DNA of 64,000 nt from Vescimonas fastidiosa (GTDB lineage Bacteria > Bacillota > Clostridia > Oscillospirales > Oscillospiraceae). The position numbers were made by a program, and so were the translations under genes. The notes under the pieces are model-generated. The model saw nothing but the letters and a program-made list of their open reading frames with translations, made no database searches and was not told the DNA's origin. Location of the stretch: positions 1,302,001 through 1,366,000 of the forward strand of contig NZ_AP023415.1 in NCBI RefSeq assembly GCF_018326305.1, given 5' to 3'. Each line of letters begins with the position of its first letter. Within the stretch, counting starts at the first letter, position 1. Of this stretch, positions 1 through 8,790 are shown piece by piece.

Positions 1-1361
1 ACGCCGAACTTCTTCACCATCTCCCCGTGGATGTCGTCACTGAGCATCCCGGCGATGTTGTCCCGGTAGGAGCGCTCGATCATCTTCTTCAGGCGCAGGG
101 TCTGCTTGTCGATGTTCTCAATCTGCGTTGCCGGGTCGGCTCCGCCCAGGGAGGCGTTGGCCTGCTCAATGGCGCTCTCCGTGATGGCTCGAATCCCGTC
201 ATCGTCAAAAGACAGTAGTTTGTTGAGGTCACGGCGAACCACTTCCATCAGATCATCGTAGCGAATACGCGCCCCATGCGCGCACCGGTGCTGCGCCCGG
301 GAGGTAAGATTGTTGCACACCAGATACCAGTATTTTTCCCGCTCCCCGTTGTAGACGGACCCGCCGGAGCACATGGCCGCGCCGCAGCAGGCGCAGTAGG
401 CAATGCCGCCGAAGATGCTGTGGCGGAAGGCCGGGTTTGCGCCGTTGGCCTTGGTGTTCTCCCCCATGAAATGGGCCGCCAGATCAAACTGCTCCTGGGA
501 CACCAGCGCCTGATGGGTGTCCTTGGTGAACACCCATTCGTCCTCCGGCACAAGGATTTTCTTCTTGGACTTCACGCTGACCTTGCGGCTTTTGCCCAGC
601 AGAGTGTGGCCCAGGTAGACCCGGTTGCGTAAAATGCGCTTGACCGTGGTGTAGTTCCACTCGTCGGAGGCCCGACGGGCACCCCGCTCGGTGAAGTTAT
701 CCCGACACTCCACCCGGTACTTCAGCGGCGGCATAACGCACGATTCGTTGAGCCGGATGGCAATGCTGCGGCAGGACTGGCCCGAGGCCGCCAGGTCGAA
801 GATCATTTTCACCACTGGGGCGGTGTTCTCGTCCGGCACAAGCTGGTCCGTGGTGCGCTCCGCCTTGCGGTAGCCGTAGGGCGGACAGGCCACATATTTG
901 CCGTTATTGCGCTTGGTGTTCAGCGTCTGCTTGACCTTGCGGGAGGTGTCCCGCAGGTAGACATCGTTCATGGCAAACTGAAACGGCGCCATGAGGTTGT
1001 CTTCCTCGGAGTCAAAGTTGCTGCCCGGTGCCAAATAGCGGATGCCGTGCTCGGGGAAATAGCGCTCCGCATAATGGCTGGATTCCGTCATGTCACGGCC
1101 CAGGCGGGACAGGTCCTTGGTGATGACCATGTTGGCCTTGCCGGTTTTGAGGTGCTCCAGCATGGTCTGGAAGCCGGGCCGCTCAAAGTTGCCGCCGGAA
1201 AATCCGTCGTCTACGAACTCCTCCACCAGGATGATGCCATGCTTTTCGCAGTACTCCCGGACGATGGTACGCTGGTTGGTAATACTGGCCGACTCGCCGT
1301 ACTTCCGCTCTTCGTCGGAAAGGCGATAGTAGGCGTCTGCTAATTGAATGTGGTTCCTCAT
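1..1361 (-). CDS. Large serine recombinase (TndX/TnpX-like), C-terminus off the window
   Basis: Site-specific recombinase that would integrate and excise the conjugative element. The reading frame is open from an ATG at 1361, with an AGGAGG-type ribosome site just upstream, to the left edge, so about 453 codons are visible and the C-terminus is missing. The N-terminal resolvase domain has the catalytic serine in YYRLSDEE and the downstream LSRLGRD motif. The recombinase domain follows, then a Cys-rich zinc-ribbon (YCACCGAAMC) and the start of a C-terminal coiled region. It follows the small TnpW-like gene by 38 bp. Family assignment is firm; the exact element family is inferred. A decayed copy of the same gene lies at 31177-31463. 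Confidence 0.92.
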   Translation of the reverse strand, partial: MRNHIQLADAYYRLSDEERKYGESASITNQRTIVREYCEKHGIILVEEFVDDGFSGGNFERPGFQTMLEHLKTGKANMVITKDLSRLGRDMTESSHYAERYFPEHGIRYLAPGSNFDSEEDNLMAPFQFAMNDVYLRDTSRKVKQTLNTKRNNGKYVACPPYGYRKAERTTDQLVPDENTAPVVKMIFDLAASGQSCRSIAIRLNESCVMPPLKYRVECRDNFTERGARRASDEWNYTTVKRILRNRVYLGHTLLGKSRKVSVKSKKKILVPEDEWVFTKDTHQALVSQEQFDLAAHFMGENTKANGANPAFRHSIFGGIAYCACCGAAMCSGGSVYNGEREKYWYLVCNNLTSRAQHRCAHGARIRYDDLMEVVRRDLNKLLSFDDDGIRAITESAIEQANASLGGADPATQIENIDKQTLRLKKMIERSYRDNIAGMLSDDIHGEMVKKFG

Positions 1362-1398
1362 GTTTCCTCCTTCCCGGAACCACTCATTTACGGCTCCA

Positions 1399-1557
1399 TT
1401 ATACCATATCCGGGGCCTGTCCGTCAAAATTTGCGGCCTGCTTCCCGGTGAAAATGATTTCCTCCGTTACCACTTCCTGGATGGTTTTTGTGCCCGTGAA
1501 TACCCGCTCCACCACATAGGTAGCCGCGCCGATCTGTTGCTCATTTTTGTTATCCAA
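1399..1557 (-). CDS. Small recombinase-linked protein, TnpW-like
   Basis: A 52-residue protein starting at TTG (1557), preceded by a GGAGGT ribosome site about 8 bp upstream; no in-frame ATG is available. It carries an IGAATYVVERVFTG segment that resembles the IG-x-T-T-Y-x-V core of TnpW-type proteins found beside serine recombinases. It is followed 38 bp later by the recombinase start, so the two are probably co-transcribed. A second copy of its first 21 codons, with one change, is preserved at 31463 fused to recombinase sequence, which supports this start. The function of the family is not established, and the TnpW name is tentative. Confidence 0.6.
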   Translation of the reverse strand: MDNKNEQQIGAATYVVERVFTGTKTIQEVVTEEIIFTGKQAANFDGQAPDMV

Positions 1558-1835
1558 GTTCTTCCACCTCCGCTATCATTATGAACGCTTCTTTTCCGCT
1601 TTAACCAAAAAGCCGCCGAGCATACAGGCAAAACATTTTGTCCGCAAGCTCCACGGCTCTGCATTTTGACTTGTTTTATCACGAGCAGAACAGGCGGCTG
1701 GTGGCTGCCAGCCTCACGGGAATCTCACCCCGGCCCATGCTGATGGGTGCGCCGCACGATGCTTTGAGGGCGTCCAATGCGGGAGTATCTTTAAGGGCGC
1801 CGGTGGTCGTGGCCCACAGAGTACCGCTCTGTTTT
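1499..1835. repeat. Recombinase leader repeat, copy A (partner 31405-31742)
   Basis: About 335 bp covering the 5' part of the TnpW-like gene and its upstream region. It is nearly identical to 31405-31742 in the same orientation. On the minus strand one frame reads through to GAPISMGRGEIPVRLAATSR before a stop. This could be the tail of a lost gene, but I do not recognise it. The 1836-2061 stretch beside it shows no convincing gene. Confidence 0.85.
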
Positions 1836-2061
1836 TGAAAAACGCCTGTGTCGCTCCCTCCTGCCCGGAGATCATGGCGGGTGTCCTTCCTCGGCTCGCA
1901 CCGGCACGAATGTACCTGTCTGCTCTATGCAGCGCCGCCGCAGCAGCGCCCTTTTCAAGGTGCAGTCTCGGCTCTTTATCAGCCTGCACCGGCCACCAAC
2001 CCCTTGATGGCCGATGCACGCGCATAAAGAAACCCTTGGCCGTTCGCCGTAAATTTGGCCC

Positions 2062-2134
2062 GTCTTTCTGTAATAATTTTACACGATTTTTGCCCATTTG
2101 TGCCCCCCGTTCGTTCTACAATGGCCGACGCAAA
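2062..2134 (-). repeat. Leader repeat shared with 3829-3901
   Basis: About 73 bp that matches 3829-3901 with few differences. On the minus strand both contain ATTGTAGAACGAAC, then TCGTGTAAAAT, where TAAAAT could serve as a -10 box, though no good -35 is seen. At 3829-3901 it lies upstream of the Spo0A_C-domain gene. Here the gene behind it is missing, so this looks like a leftover leader. Confidence 0.6.
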
Positions 2135-2210
2135 CAGGGCAGGTGTTGTATAGTCTCGTCGATTTTTTAGGCCATACCCGCTTTTCAAACACGCCCTTAT
2201 GGCAGTAAAC

Positions 2211-2250
2211 GCCCCCTCGCCCTGCACTGATCAGAACGAGGGGAGCTTTT
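2211..2250 (+). terminator. Hairpin plus T-run at left end of Fic module
   Basis: CCCCTCG and CGAGGGG arms around a GC-poor loop are followed by AGCTTTT. Together with the palindrome at 2265 it forms a unit that is repeated at 3207-3278 on the other side of the fic genes. Confidence 0.5.
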
Positions 2251-2264
2251 GTACTTTATAATCC

Positions 2265-2279
2265 GTCTCAAATTGAGGC
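2265..2279. repeat. Dispersed palindrome copy 1 (imperfect)
   Basis: GTCTCAAATTGAGGC, one base off the GTCTCAAATTGAGAC unit found at 3263, 16721, 22550, 25862 and 28933. This copy lies upstream of the Fic antitoxin promoter. Confidence 0.75.
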
Positions 2280-2356
2280 AAAATTTTAGTCGGCATAGAA
2301 ACGCACTGCTTCCTCTTATTTCAAAGCCATAGACTGTTCCTCGCAAGGACAAACTG

Positions 2357-2385
2357 TTGCAGATAACTGTTGTCTGTGCTATAAT
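2357..2385 (+). promoter_or_regulatory. Sigma-A promoter for the fic operon
   Basis: TTGCAG at 2357-2362 and TATAAT at 2380-2385 with a 17-bp spacer, about 28 bp upstream of the antitoxin ATG. Confidence 0.75.
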
Positions 2386-2413
2386 ATAACTACTTTTAAG
2401 TTGAGGTGTTTTT

Positions 2414-2572
2414 ATGAGTGAGATGGAATACTCTGCTTTACAGGACGCATTAGCCTCGGCAAGCATGGAAGGCTACCCGGTCACAAAACAAACGGAGCTA
2501 GACTGCGTCCGGCTGCTAAACGGCAGCACCAGTGTGGCTGCACTTGTTCAAGAAATTATAGCACGGGGGTAA
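2414..2572 (+). CDS. Fic antitoxin, VbhA-like
   Basis: A 52-residue protein starting at ATG 2414 behind a GAGGTG ribosome site, ending 5 bp before the fic ATG. It has the inhibitory-helix pattern (S/T)xxxE(G/N) of class I Fic antitoxins in SASMEG. The surrounding ALASASMEGYPVT segment resembles the VbhA antitoxin domain. It would block the Fic ATP site by placing the glutamate near the Fic arginine. The small size, order and spacing are those of a toxin-antitoxin pair. Motif and context are visible; the inhibition itself is inferred from the family. Confidence 0.8.
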   Translation: MSEMEYSALQDALASASMEGYPVTKQTELDCVRLLNGSTSVAALVQEIIARG

Positions 2573-2577
2573 ATACG

Positions 2578-3201
2578 ATGGCATACAGTATAGACCCGAT
2601 AGAAAACAACTGCTACCCCGGCACTTCCGTGTTAGTGAACAAATTTGATATTCACGATGAAGCGAAATTGAACGAGGTAGAAACCGTACTGGTCTCTGCT
2701 CGCAGTGCAGAATGGACAGCCGAACCGATGGTGAAATCTTTTGACTTTGCCCACTATAAGGCTGTCCATCGTTTTTTGTTCGCTGATTTATACGATTGGG
2801 CTGGGCAGGTACGCACCGTCAATATCAGCAAGAAGGGAACAGATTTTTGTCCAGCAAAAGATGTTGAAAAACAAGCCGATTTGATTTTCAAACGGCTGCA
2901 AGATTGGAAGTATCTCAGAGGGTTATCCCATGATACATTTGTAGAAGAGATCACTGATTTTTACTGCTCCACTAATTATCTGCATCCTTTTCGTGAAGGA
3001 AATGGCCGCACACAGCGAACATTTCTAACGCAACTCATACGCAACGCTGGTTACGAACTTAATTGGTCGGAGGTAGATGGCGATTTACTGATGATTGCCA
3101 CCATACAATCTGCACAAGGTGTAATGGATCTGCTACAGCAACTGCTTAACGAGGCAATAACCGAGCGTCGTCTTTCATCCCATAGCTCACCCCAAAATTG
3201 A
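2578..3201 (+). CDS. fic: Fic-domain protein (AMP transferase-type toxin)
   Basis: A 207-residue protein with the complete Fic active-site motif HPFREGNGRTQR at about residues 137-148, so the catalytic His, acidic residue and Arg are all present. Fic proteins transfer AMP, or another nucleotide part, to hydroxyl groups of target proteins; the target cannot be predicted. The antitoxin gene lies 5 bp upstream, so the pair is class I. No extra N- or C-terminal domain is visible beyond a short tail. It is the only plus-strand operon on the left side of the element and is bracketed by direct repeats, so it looks like a cassette. Confidence 0.92.
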   Translation: MAYSIDPIENNCYPGTSVLVNKFDIHDEAKLNEVETVLVSARSAEWTAEPMVKSFDFAHYKAVHRFLFADLYDWAGQVRTVNISKKGTDFCPAKDVEKQADLIFKRLQDWKYLRGLSHDTFVEEITDFYCSTNYLHPFREGNGRTQRTFLTQLIRNAGYELNWSEVDGDLLMIATIQSAQGVMDLLQQLLNEAITERRLSSHSSPQN

Positions 3202-3206
3202 TCGCA

Positions 3207-3248
3207 CAAAAAGCTCCCCTCGTCCTGCACAGGACGAGGGGAGCTTTT
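3207..3248 (+). terminator. Terminator after fic
   Basis: A strong inverted repeat with AAGCTCCCCTCGTCCTG and its complement around a short loop ends in TTTT, immediately after the fic stop codon. Confidence 0.8.
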
Positions 3249-3278
3249 GCACATTGTAATCCGTCTCAAATTGAGACA
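3234..3278. repeat. Direct repeat flanking the Fic module (partner 2236-2279)
   Basis: About 45 bp beginning ACGAGGGGAGCTTTTG and ending in the GTCTCAAATTGAGAC palindrome. It matches 2236-2279 in the same orientation. The antitoxin, toxin and promoter lie between the two copies. Confidence 0.75.
3263..3277. repeat. Dispersed palindrome copy 2
   Basis: GTCTCAAATTGAGAC, a perfect copy of the element-wide unit, just beyond the fic terminator. No gene start on either strand lies within 100 bp of it. Confidence 0.85.
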
Positions 3279-3372
3279 CATTACAGAATGGCGCTGTCAC
3301 GCGCATAAAAACTGCGGCGGCGATGCGGAAAGGAAAAAAGTACATCACCGCTGCCGAAACAGGGGAAGCGTT

Positions 3373-3741
3373 TTAGGCACTGCTGCGGAGGTAGGCTGCC
3401 AGCATATCAATGAACTGCGTATTTGTCGGCGGCTGTGACAGCGGATGCCCCGCAATGCGTTCCAGCAAGCCGTGGTCTGGCTGCCGCCAGCAAGCCTGCA
3501 CCAGGGTGCGCAGATTCCGCTCCACGCAGTCGCTTGAGGTGTGGAAGTGCTGCGCTGTCTGACGATACAGACGCTTTGTGATCAGCAAAATACACTCCGG
3601 CTTTTCCCGAACCTGCTCCAGCATGTATACTGCATAGTAAAACCCCGACAGTTTCCCGGATAAACCCAAAAGACGCAGCAATCGTTCAGCGTCCAAAGTT
3701 CCATTCTTTTCGAGGTCCGAAACATAATAAACTAACGGCAC
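3373..3741 (-). CDS. Spo0A C-terminal-domain-like DNA-binding protein
   Basis: A 122-residue protein resembling the DNA-binding domain of Spo0A. It has a helical segment with LSGKLSGFYYAVYMLEQV, then ITKRLYRQTAQHF, a recognition-helix region CVERNLRTLVQACW and the closing PPTNTQFIDMLAAYL. There is no receiver domain. I chose GTG at 3741 because a GGAGGAG ribosome site lies 7 bp upstream. The frame is also open back to an ATG at 3864 inside the leader repeat. Spo0A binds 0A boxes; whether this protein binds the same sites is unknown. As an element gene it could link transfer to sporulation state, which is inference. Confidence 0.75.
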   Translation of the reverse strand: MPLVYYVSDLEKNGTLDAERLLRLLGLSGKLSGFYYAVYMLEQVREKPECILLITKRLYRQTAQHFHTSSDCVERNLRTLVQACWRQPDHGLLERIAGHPLSQPPTNTQFIDMLAAYLRSSA

Positions 3742-3828
3742 TGATACTCCTCCTGTCCTTGTGTATTTTGGCATCCAAAGAACTGTCCGCCACGGCGGCC
3801 CCCTTGCAGTCCGGCGCAGAGTTGCTTG

Positions 3829-3901
3829 GTCTTTCTGTAATGATTTTACACGATTTTTGGCCATTTGTGTCCTATGTTCGTTCTACAATGGCCGACGCAA
3901 A
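3829..3901 (-). repeat. Leader repeat upstream of the Spo0A_C-like gene (partner 2062-2134)
   Basis: About 73 bp matching 2062-2134. It lies about 90 bp upstream of the likely GTG start at 3741 and may hold that gene's promoter, with TAAAAT as a possible -10. Confidence 0.6.
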
Positions 3902-3980
3902 TATGACGGGATTCGTATGAAATTGTCGATTTTCAGTTTAAGCAATATCGTCTCCTTTGCAAATGCGTCTTTATGCGGTC

Positions 3981-4025
3981 AAAAAAACTCCGACCCTTGG
4001 TTCCCCAAAGGGTCGGAGTTTTTTT
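3981..4025 (-). terminator. Terminator of the surface-protein gene
   Basis: AACTCCGACCCTT and its complement form a strong stem flanked by A and T runs, so it could work in both directions. It lies about 46 bp past the stop codon at 4071. Confidence 0.85.
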
Positions 4026-4070
4026 CTATTGTTTTTTCAGCGGATGTTTCCGCCCTCTTTTACAGGGAGC

Positions 4071-7000
4071 TTACGCCTCCCGCTCCTTACGCTTGAGGAC
4101 GAAGGCTGCGGCGAGGGCCGCCACAGGCAGGGCGATGACCCAAACCAGCACGCCGGTATCGCCGGTGGCGGGGGTGCCGTTGCCGCCGGTCTGAACGGTC
4201 ACATCGCTCATGTCATAGAGCCGGGTCTGGGCGTTTACGAAGCGGTAGTAGGCCGCCAGGGCGTAGTAGCCCTGCTCGGTGGCCATGCCGTCCAGCTCGC
4301 CGTTAGCGGTGTGGCGGAAGCCGCCGCCGGTGACATAGAACCCGGCCAGGGCATCCAGGACGGTGAGATCGTTCTTCACAAAACGGCTGTCGGCGGTGGG
4401 GTCGATGCCCAGAGCGGTCAGCGCCACGATGACCTGAGCGCAGCTTTCGCTATTGACGCTGCCCCAGCTGGCGAAGCCGCCGTCAGGCCGCTGCATGGCG
4501 GAAAGGGCCTCCAGGGCCTTATCCACAGCGGCCTTGACCGTCTCGTTGGTCTTATAGTAGGGGGCCAAAGCCTGGATGGCCATAGCCGTCATATCCGGGT
4601 CGGCCTTGTCCGCGCTGAGGTCCCAGCCGCCGTCAGTGAGCTGGGCGGCCAGGATGACCTTAATCAGCTTCTCCCGGGTCACATCGCCCATGGTGGGATA
4701 GTTGTGGCTATCCAGGGCAATGAGCGTCCAAATGGGGCCGTTGATGCCCTGGGTCTGCACATAATCCATGTTATCCAGGCCCTTCAGCAGGTTATGGCCG
4801 CCCACATTGGTGACATCCTTGCCGATGGCGGTGAGGGCCAGGATCACCCGGGCGTTGTCCGTGACTTTTGCCCGGTGCAGGCGCTCATTGGCGTCAGCCT
4901 TTTCCTTTACATACTTGACCACATTGTCATAGTACCCAGCGGGCACAGTCCGCCCCGAACGGGCCAGGCCGATGGTCATCCACTCGCCGCCCACGGAGCC
5001 GAAACCGGGGGTGCCGAGCTTGCTCATATAGTCGCCGGTGGTCTTGTAGATTTCCTCCAGCTTCTTGCCCATCTCGGCCACCAGCTTAGCGTAGGCGGCC
5101 TCGGCGGCGGTGAGCTTGTCGTAGTTGGTGACCTGCTTCTTCTCCGCGTCGGTGAGCGCGTCGTAAGCGGTGCGGGCCTCGGAAATGGCGGTGCCCTTGC
5201 TCAGGCTCACGGCTCCGATGGCGTCAATCATCGCCACCACCTCAGCGGGGCTCTTGCGCCCGCCGTCCATGCCGCTCTCCCGGGTGTAGTCGTCGGTGTA
5301 GTGGAACACGATCACATCGCCGCCGTTCAGATACTGCTGCGCCACGCCCAGGTTGGGGTGTACGCCGTTGAGGGTATACATCCAGCCGGAGAGATTGCCG
5401 TTGGTAAACTCGCCCAGCTCCTTGCCGTCCTTGGGGGTGATGGACTGGATATAGTTCCCGCTCTCGTTCAAGATGGTGTACTTATCGCCCAAAGCGGCCT
5501 TCACAACATCCAGCACGGTGGCGTTGTTGCTGACGGTCACGCTCACGCTGTCGATCCACTTCTCCAGGTTGTCGTCCGCCAGGGTGTGGGGTCCGCTCTT
5601 GTCGTCATGCACGCTGTCGCCCAGCAGGGAGAAGGTCACGGTGATGTCCGCGCCCACGGGCAGCAGCACGGTGACGGTGATGGTGGTCTTGGCCGCGCCG
5701 TAGGTCAGCGTCAGCGTCTGCTGGCCCCGGGTGTTGGTGTCGAAGCCCGTAATAGTAATGTCCTTGACATCTACAATGGTATCTGCCTTGCCCATCGTCC
5801 AGTGTGCGATGATAACTGCGCCGCTAAGGTCAAGACTTTCGCCCACCGTGTAAGCGGTCTTGTAGTCGCCGGAGATGTCCAGCTTGTAGCACACAGGCGT
5901 AGAAGCATCCTTTACCGCCTTGGTCAGCTTGTCAGCATCCGCGCCCAGAGGATCATCGGTGCGGTTGTGGTTGGTTTTAGTCACACCATAAACATCGGGC
6001 AGGCTCTTAGAAGTGTCAAAATAAACCGTACCGCTTTTCGTTTCGTGGCTCTCACAACTGGTGTCCACATATTCCACAGCGCCGATGCCCTGCTTGGCAC
6101 CGCAATCGGTCTGGTAGAAGTTTCCGGCGATATTATCGCACATATTCAGGCTTCGATAGTAACCGATAATGCCGCCCACATTCTTTGTGCCGCTGACTTT
6201 TCCTGTAAAGGTGTTACCTACGAGGGAGTAGTTGTTCCACGCCTGGTTCACCTTCATGTCGCCGCCGGTGATGCCGCCCACATTTTCATTGCCCTTGACA
6301 GTGCCGGACGCTGCACAGGCTTCAATGGTCGTTTTGATGCCGTTGGGTGCCGCCGCGCCGGTATACATCGTGCCTGCAATACCGCCAGCAAATTTGCCGG
6401 TGGCGATTACTGTGCCATCAAAGCTGCACTTGCTGACCGTGCATTGGCCCATAGCGTTGTCCCGGGAGCCAATGATACCGCCAACATAATCCACACCCTT
6501 GACGGTGGCGTGGCTGACGCAGTTTTCAATGATACCCTGGAATCGTCCGGCAAATGCGCCGATCTCGCTCTGAGTGCCGTCATAACCAATAACAACATTC
6601 TTTTCAATGGTGCAGTTGCGAATGGTCGTGATAAAGGCGGCGCTGGCTCCGGCAAAGCCGTTTACATCCATATCCACCTCTGCCCCGATCAAGCCGGATT
6701 TGAGGGTTTTGGTGCCGGATTTCAGTGCCACATTTTCAATGATGATAGCGAAAGTGTCCTCACTTGTAAAGCCAACGCCGTGGAGCCCATCCACCAGGCC
6801 GTAGCCGTTGATCTCCTCGCCGTAGATGTTCAGGTCTTTGACCGTGGCGTTCTTAACATAGGCCAACAGCGGCTTTCCACCCTTGGGAATGGTCAGCAGC
6901 TTGTTGTTGCCCAGGATGGTGCCGGAAAAAGCACGGAGGTTATCTTTTTCATTGGGATTCCGGGGGTCAAATTTATTGGTCCCATCCACCGTACAGCCGA

Positions 7001-8552
7001 TAGGCGTCCAACCGTTCGGCAAGGTGATGTCGGAAACAAACTTGAAAAATACTCCCTCAAAAGAAAGGCCGGAATTTACAGAATCCCGCAGGTGCTCAAG
7101 ATCTGCAACGGTAGCAATCTCGTAGGGGTTTGCAGCGGTTCCATCACCTTTCATGTCGGTTTTCCAAGGATTCGTAGTGACCTGCACACACTCTGTTGCT
7201 GTGGTCGGGCTTGTCTTGCCATCAAAAGCCTTGTAAACGACGCAATAATACCACATGGTGCCGACTGCATTTGTAGGCACTACAAAGCTATTCTTCGTCT
7301 CACCCTCAAGCAGTTTGCCGTTACTATTGTCGTTGACTGTATTGCTATACCACTGGTAATGGAACTTCACGCCTAATGCAGCATCTTTCAGTTCCACTTT
7401 CACAGGGCTTGCCTCTTTGCCGAAATCGCAGGTGATAGTCTGTGGCGTTATGCTAACCTTAGGCGCACTCAAAGTCTCTGCACTTATTTTGATATTGTAT
7501 CTGTAAGATACCGAGTAGGAAAGGCCGTCTACAATATTGGTGACCTTGCAAGTATACAGAACCGCCCCGGCCACATTGTCGGTATTGACCGGGCAGGTCG
7601 CTTTCGTGCTTACTACGGCTTTTGTAGTTAGGAGAGTCCATTCATATTCCGTGTTCTCATTGATGCTCTCCGCATCAATGTATTCGCTTGAATCCAAATA
7701 AAAGTCTTTTGCACCCTGTGCCACCGTAAGTTTGATACCGGCAGCCGAAGGCTTTGTGCCGCCTATAAAGGTCGGGAAATGGTCTTTTTCTATGCACTTC
7801 ACATTGAGAGTGTACTCCCTCGCTTCCACTCCCTCGGCCTTGCTGCTCACCTTGATACTAACGGATTTATCTCCGCTAAATGTTTTGGTAGCAGATGCAC
7901 CTGCCCCATCTATTGCAGTTGTATCTACATTTTTGATTCCGCCGCCCGCCGTGATTTTCACGGAACTTTTTGCCACAACAGTCGTAGTGTATGTTCCGTC
8001 CTCCAACAGTTGCATAGGACGGGTATTTTTCGCGCCAGTCGTTTCCACAACGGTCAGCGTTGTTAAATCGCAAAACGGAACTACATCATACTCGACCGCC
8101 TCTCCATCGCAGGATAGCGTAATGGTTTTTGTCCATTTGAATTTATCTGCCGAAATATATCTAAAAAAGCTGTATTGCTCCGCATAGCTTCCTTTAATCG
8201 CCACGCTTCCATTTTCAGCTTCTTTGGATGTACGGTTTTCTTTTTCTTTTGCGTCTATGTCAAACTCACTGTACTCCGCTGAAAACTGCTTGCCATCATT
8301 TGACTTAATAATAAAATCAAGAACCGCAGTTTTGTTCATCAGAGATACTGGTATATAAACTGTGTTTTTACTGCCTACCTTTTTTGTTGTTAGGCTCACA
8401 GTTTGCTTTCCGCTCACAATGGAGAACGAAAACCCCGTAGGCGCATCGTCCTTCCCCCCGCTTCCCGCAGGGTCCGCCGCCAGCACGCTCATGGGCAGCA
8501 GCGAAACCGCCATGATAAGCGCCAGCAGCAATGAAATGATCTTTCTTTTCAT
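4071..8552 (-). CDS. Cell-wall-anchored protein with intrinsic-factor/transcobalamin-type domains
   Basis: A 1493-residue secreted protein starting at ATG 8552 behind an AAAGGAA ribosome site. In order it shows a signal peptide (about 1-26), beta-rich Ig-like segments to about 470, a repetitive GLUG-type beta-helix region with many VGGI repeats to about 890, and a bacterial Ig-like domain. A DUF4430 (transcobalamin C-terminal-like) domain follows with WMYTLNG and a closing VIVFHYTDDY. After a short helical linker comes an alpha/alpha-toroid of the terpenoid-cyclase/transcobalamin type with QRPDGGFASWG and GGGFRHTANGELDGMATEQG. The end has a TPATGD sorting motif, a membrane helix and KRKEREA. 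The last two enzyme-like domains are those of vitamin B12 carriers, and a cobalamin riboswitch lies upstream. A corrinoid-capture role is therefore likely but inferred. Confidence 0.85.
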   Translation of the reverse strand: MKRKIISLLLALIMAVSLLPMSVLAADPAGSGGKDDAPTGFSFSIVSGKQTVSLTTKKVGSKNTVYIPVSLMNKTAVLDFIIKSNDGKQFSAEYSEFDIDAKEKENRTSKEAENGSVAIKGSYAEQYSFFRYISADKFKWTKTITLSCDGEAVEYDVVPFCDLTTLTVVETTGAKNTRPMQLLEDGTYTTTVVAKSSVKITAGGGIKNVDTTAIDGAGASATKTFSGDKSVSIKVSSKAEGVEAREYTLNVKCIEKDHFPTFIGGTKPSAAGIKLTVAQGAKDFYLDSSEYIDAESINENTEYEWTLLTTKAVVSTKATCPVNTDNVAGAVLYTCKVTNIVDGLSYSVSYRYNIKISAETLSAPKVSITPQTITCDFGKEASPVKVELKDAALGVKFHYQWYSNTVNDNSNGKLLEGETKNSFVVPTNAVGTMWYYCVVYKAFDGKTSPTTATECVQVTTNPWKTDMKGDGTAANPYEIATVADLEHLRDSVNSGLSFEGVFFKFVSDITLPNGWTPIGCTVDGTNKFDPRNPNEKDNLRAFSGTILGNNKLLTIPKGGKPLLAYVKNATVKDLNIYGEEINGYGLVDGLHGVGFTSEDTFAIIIENVALKSGTKTLKSGLIGAEVDMDVNGFAGASAAFITTIRNCTIEKNVVIGYDGTQSEIGAFAGRFQGIIENCVSHATVKGVDYVGGIIGSRDNAMGQCTVSKCSFDGTVIATGKFAGGIAGTMYTGAAAPNGIKTTIEACAASGTVKGNENVGGITGGDMKVNQAWNNYSLVGNTFTGKVSGTKNVGGIIGYYRSLNMCDNIAGNFYQTDCGAKQGIGAVEYVDTSCESHETKSGTVYFDTSKSLPDVYGVTKTNHNRTDDPLGADADKLTKAVKDASTPVCYKLDISGDYKTAYTVGESLDLSGAVIIAHWTMGKADTIVDVKDITITGFDTNTRGQQTLTLTYGAAKTTITVTVLLPVGADITVTFSLLGDSVHDDKSGPHTLADDNLEKWIDSVSVTVSNNATVLDVVKAALGDKYTILNESGNYIQSITPKDGKELGEFTNGNLSGWMYTLNGVHPNLGVAQQYLNGGDVIVFHYTDDYTRESGMDGGRKSPAEVVAMIDAIGAVSLSKGTAISEARTAYDALTDAEKKQVTNYDKLTAAEAAYAKLVAEMGKKLEEIYKTTGDYMSKLGTPGFGSVGGEWMTIGLARSGRTVPAGYYDNVVKYVKEKADANERLHRAKVTDNARVILALTAIGKDVTNVGGHNLLKGLDNMDYVQTQGINGPIWTLIALDSHNYPTMGDVTREKLIKVILAAQLTDGGWDLSADKADPDMTAMAIQALAPYYKTNETVKAAVDKALEALSAMQRPDGGFASWGSVNSESCAQVIVALTALGIDPTADSRFVKNDLTVLDALAGFYVTGGGFRHTANGELDGMATEQGYYALAAYYRFVNAQTRLYDMSDVTVQTGGNGTPATGDTGVLVWVIALPVAALAAAFVLKRKEREA

Positions 8553-8599
8553 TGTGTTTTCCTTTCTTTCTTTTTATTTATGTAAACGCCATAGCGATC

Positions 8600-8790
8600 A
8601 CACACCATTCAAAGCCTCCCCTGCGCAAGGGGAGGTGGCGCGAAGCGCCGGAAGGGTCGCCCACCGCACTTCTTGCAACCTGTCATTGCGAGCCAGTGAC
8701 CGATGTCACTGGTGTGGCAATCCGTTCTCCCCCCGTAGGGGCAACCCTCGCGGTCGCCCGCCCCACGCGACCCTATCTTTCCTCTTTCCA
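8600..8790. repeat. Two intergenic palindromic repeat elements
   Basis: The segment holds a GC-rich hairpin unit (CCTCCCCTGCGCAAGGGGAGG, split here as CCTCCCCTGC and GCAAGGGGAGG). It is followed by a unit with TCATTGCGAGCCAGTGACC and GTCACTGGTGTGGCAAT arms. Both look like the dispersed intergenic repeats common in Oscillospiraceae-type genomes. Their copy number outside this window cannot be seen. They lie between the riboswitch and the surface-protein start; 8800-8955 adds only another GC-rich hairpin. Confidence 0.6.

Noticed and set aside
1714..2097. 127-codon minus-strand frame starting in the leader repeat
   Set aside because: Only its first 20 or so residues resemble the frame at 3864. 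The rest does not look like protein and crosses the recombinase leader repeat. More likely a repeat remnant.
3742..3864. Upstream start for the Spo0A_C-like gene
   Set aside because: Conserved in the leader repeat, but the GTG at 3741 has a far better ribosome site and begins where family similarity begins. Kept as an alternative only.
3957..7376. 1139-codon open frame on the plus strand
   Set aside because: It is antisense to the surface-protein gene. Its sequence is low-complexity Gly/Ala/His/Val of the kind produced opposite a GC-biased coding strand, with no domain or ribosome site.
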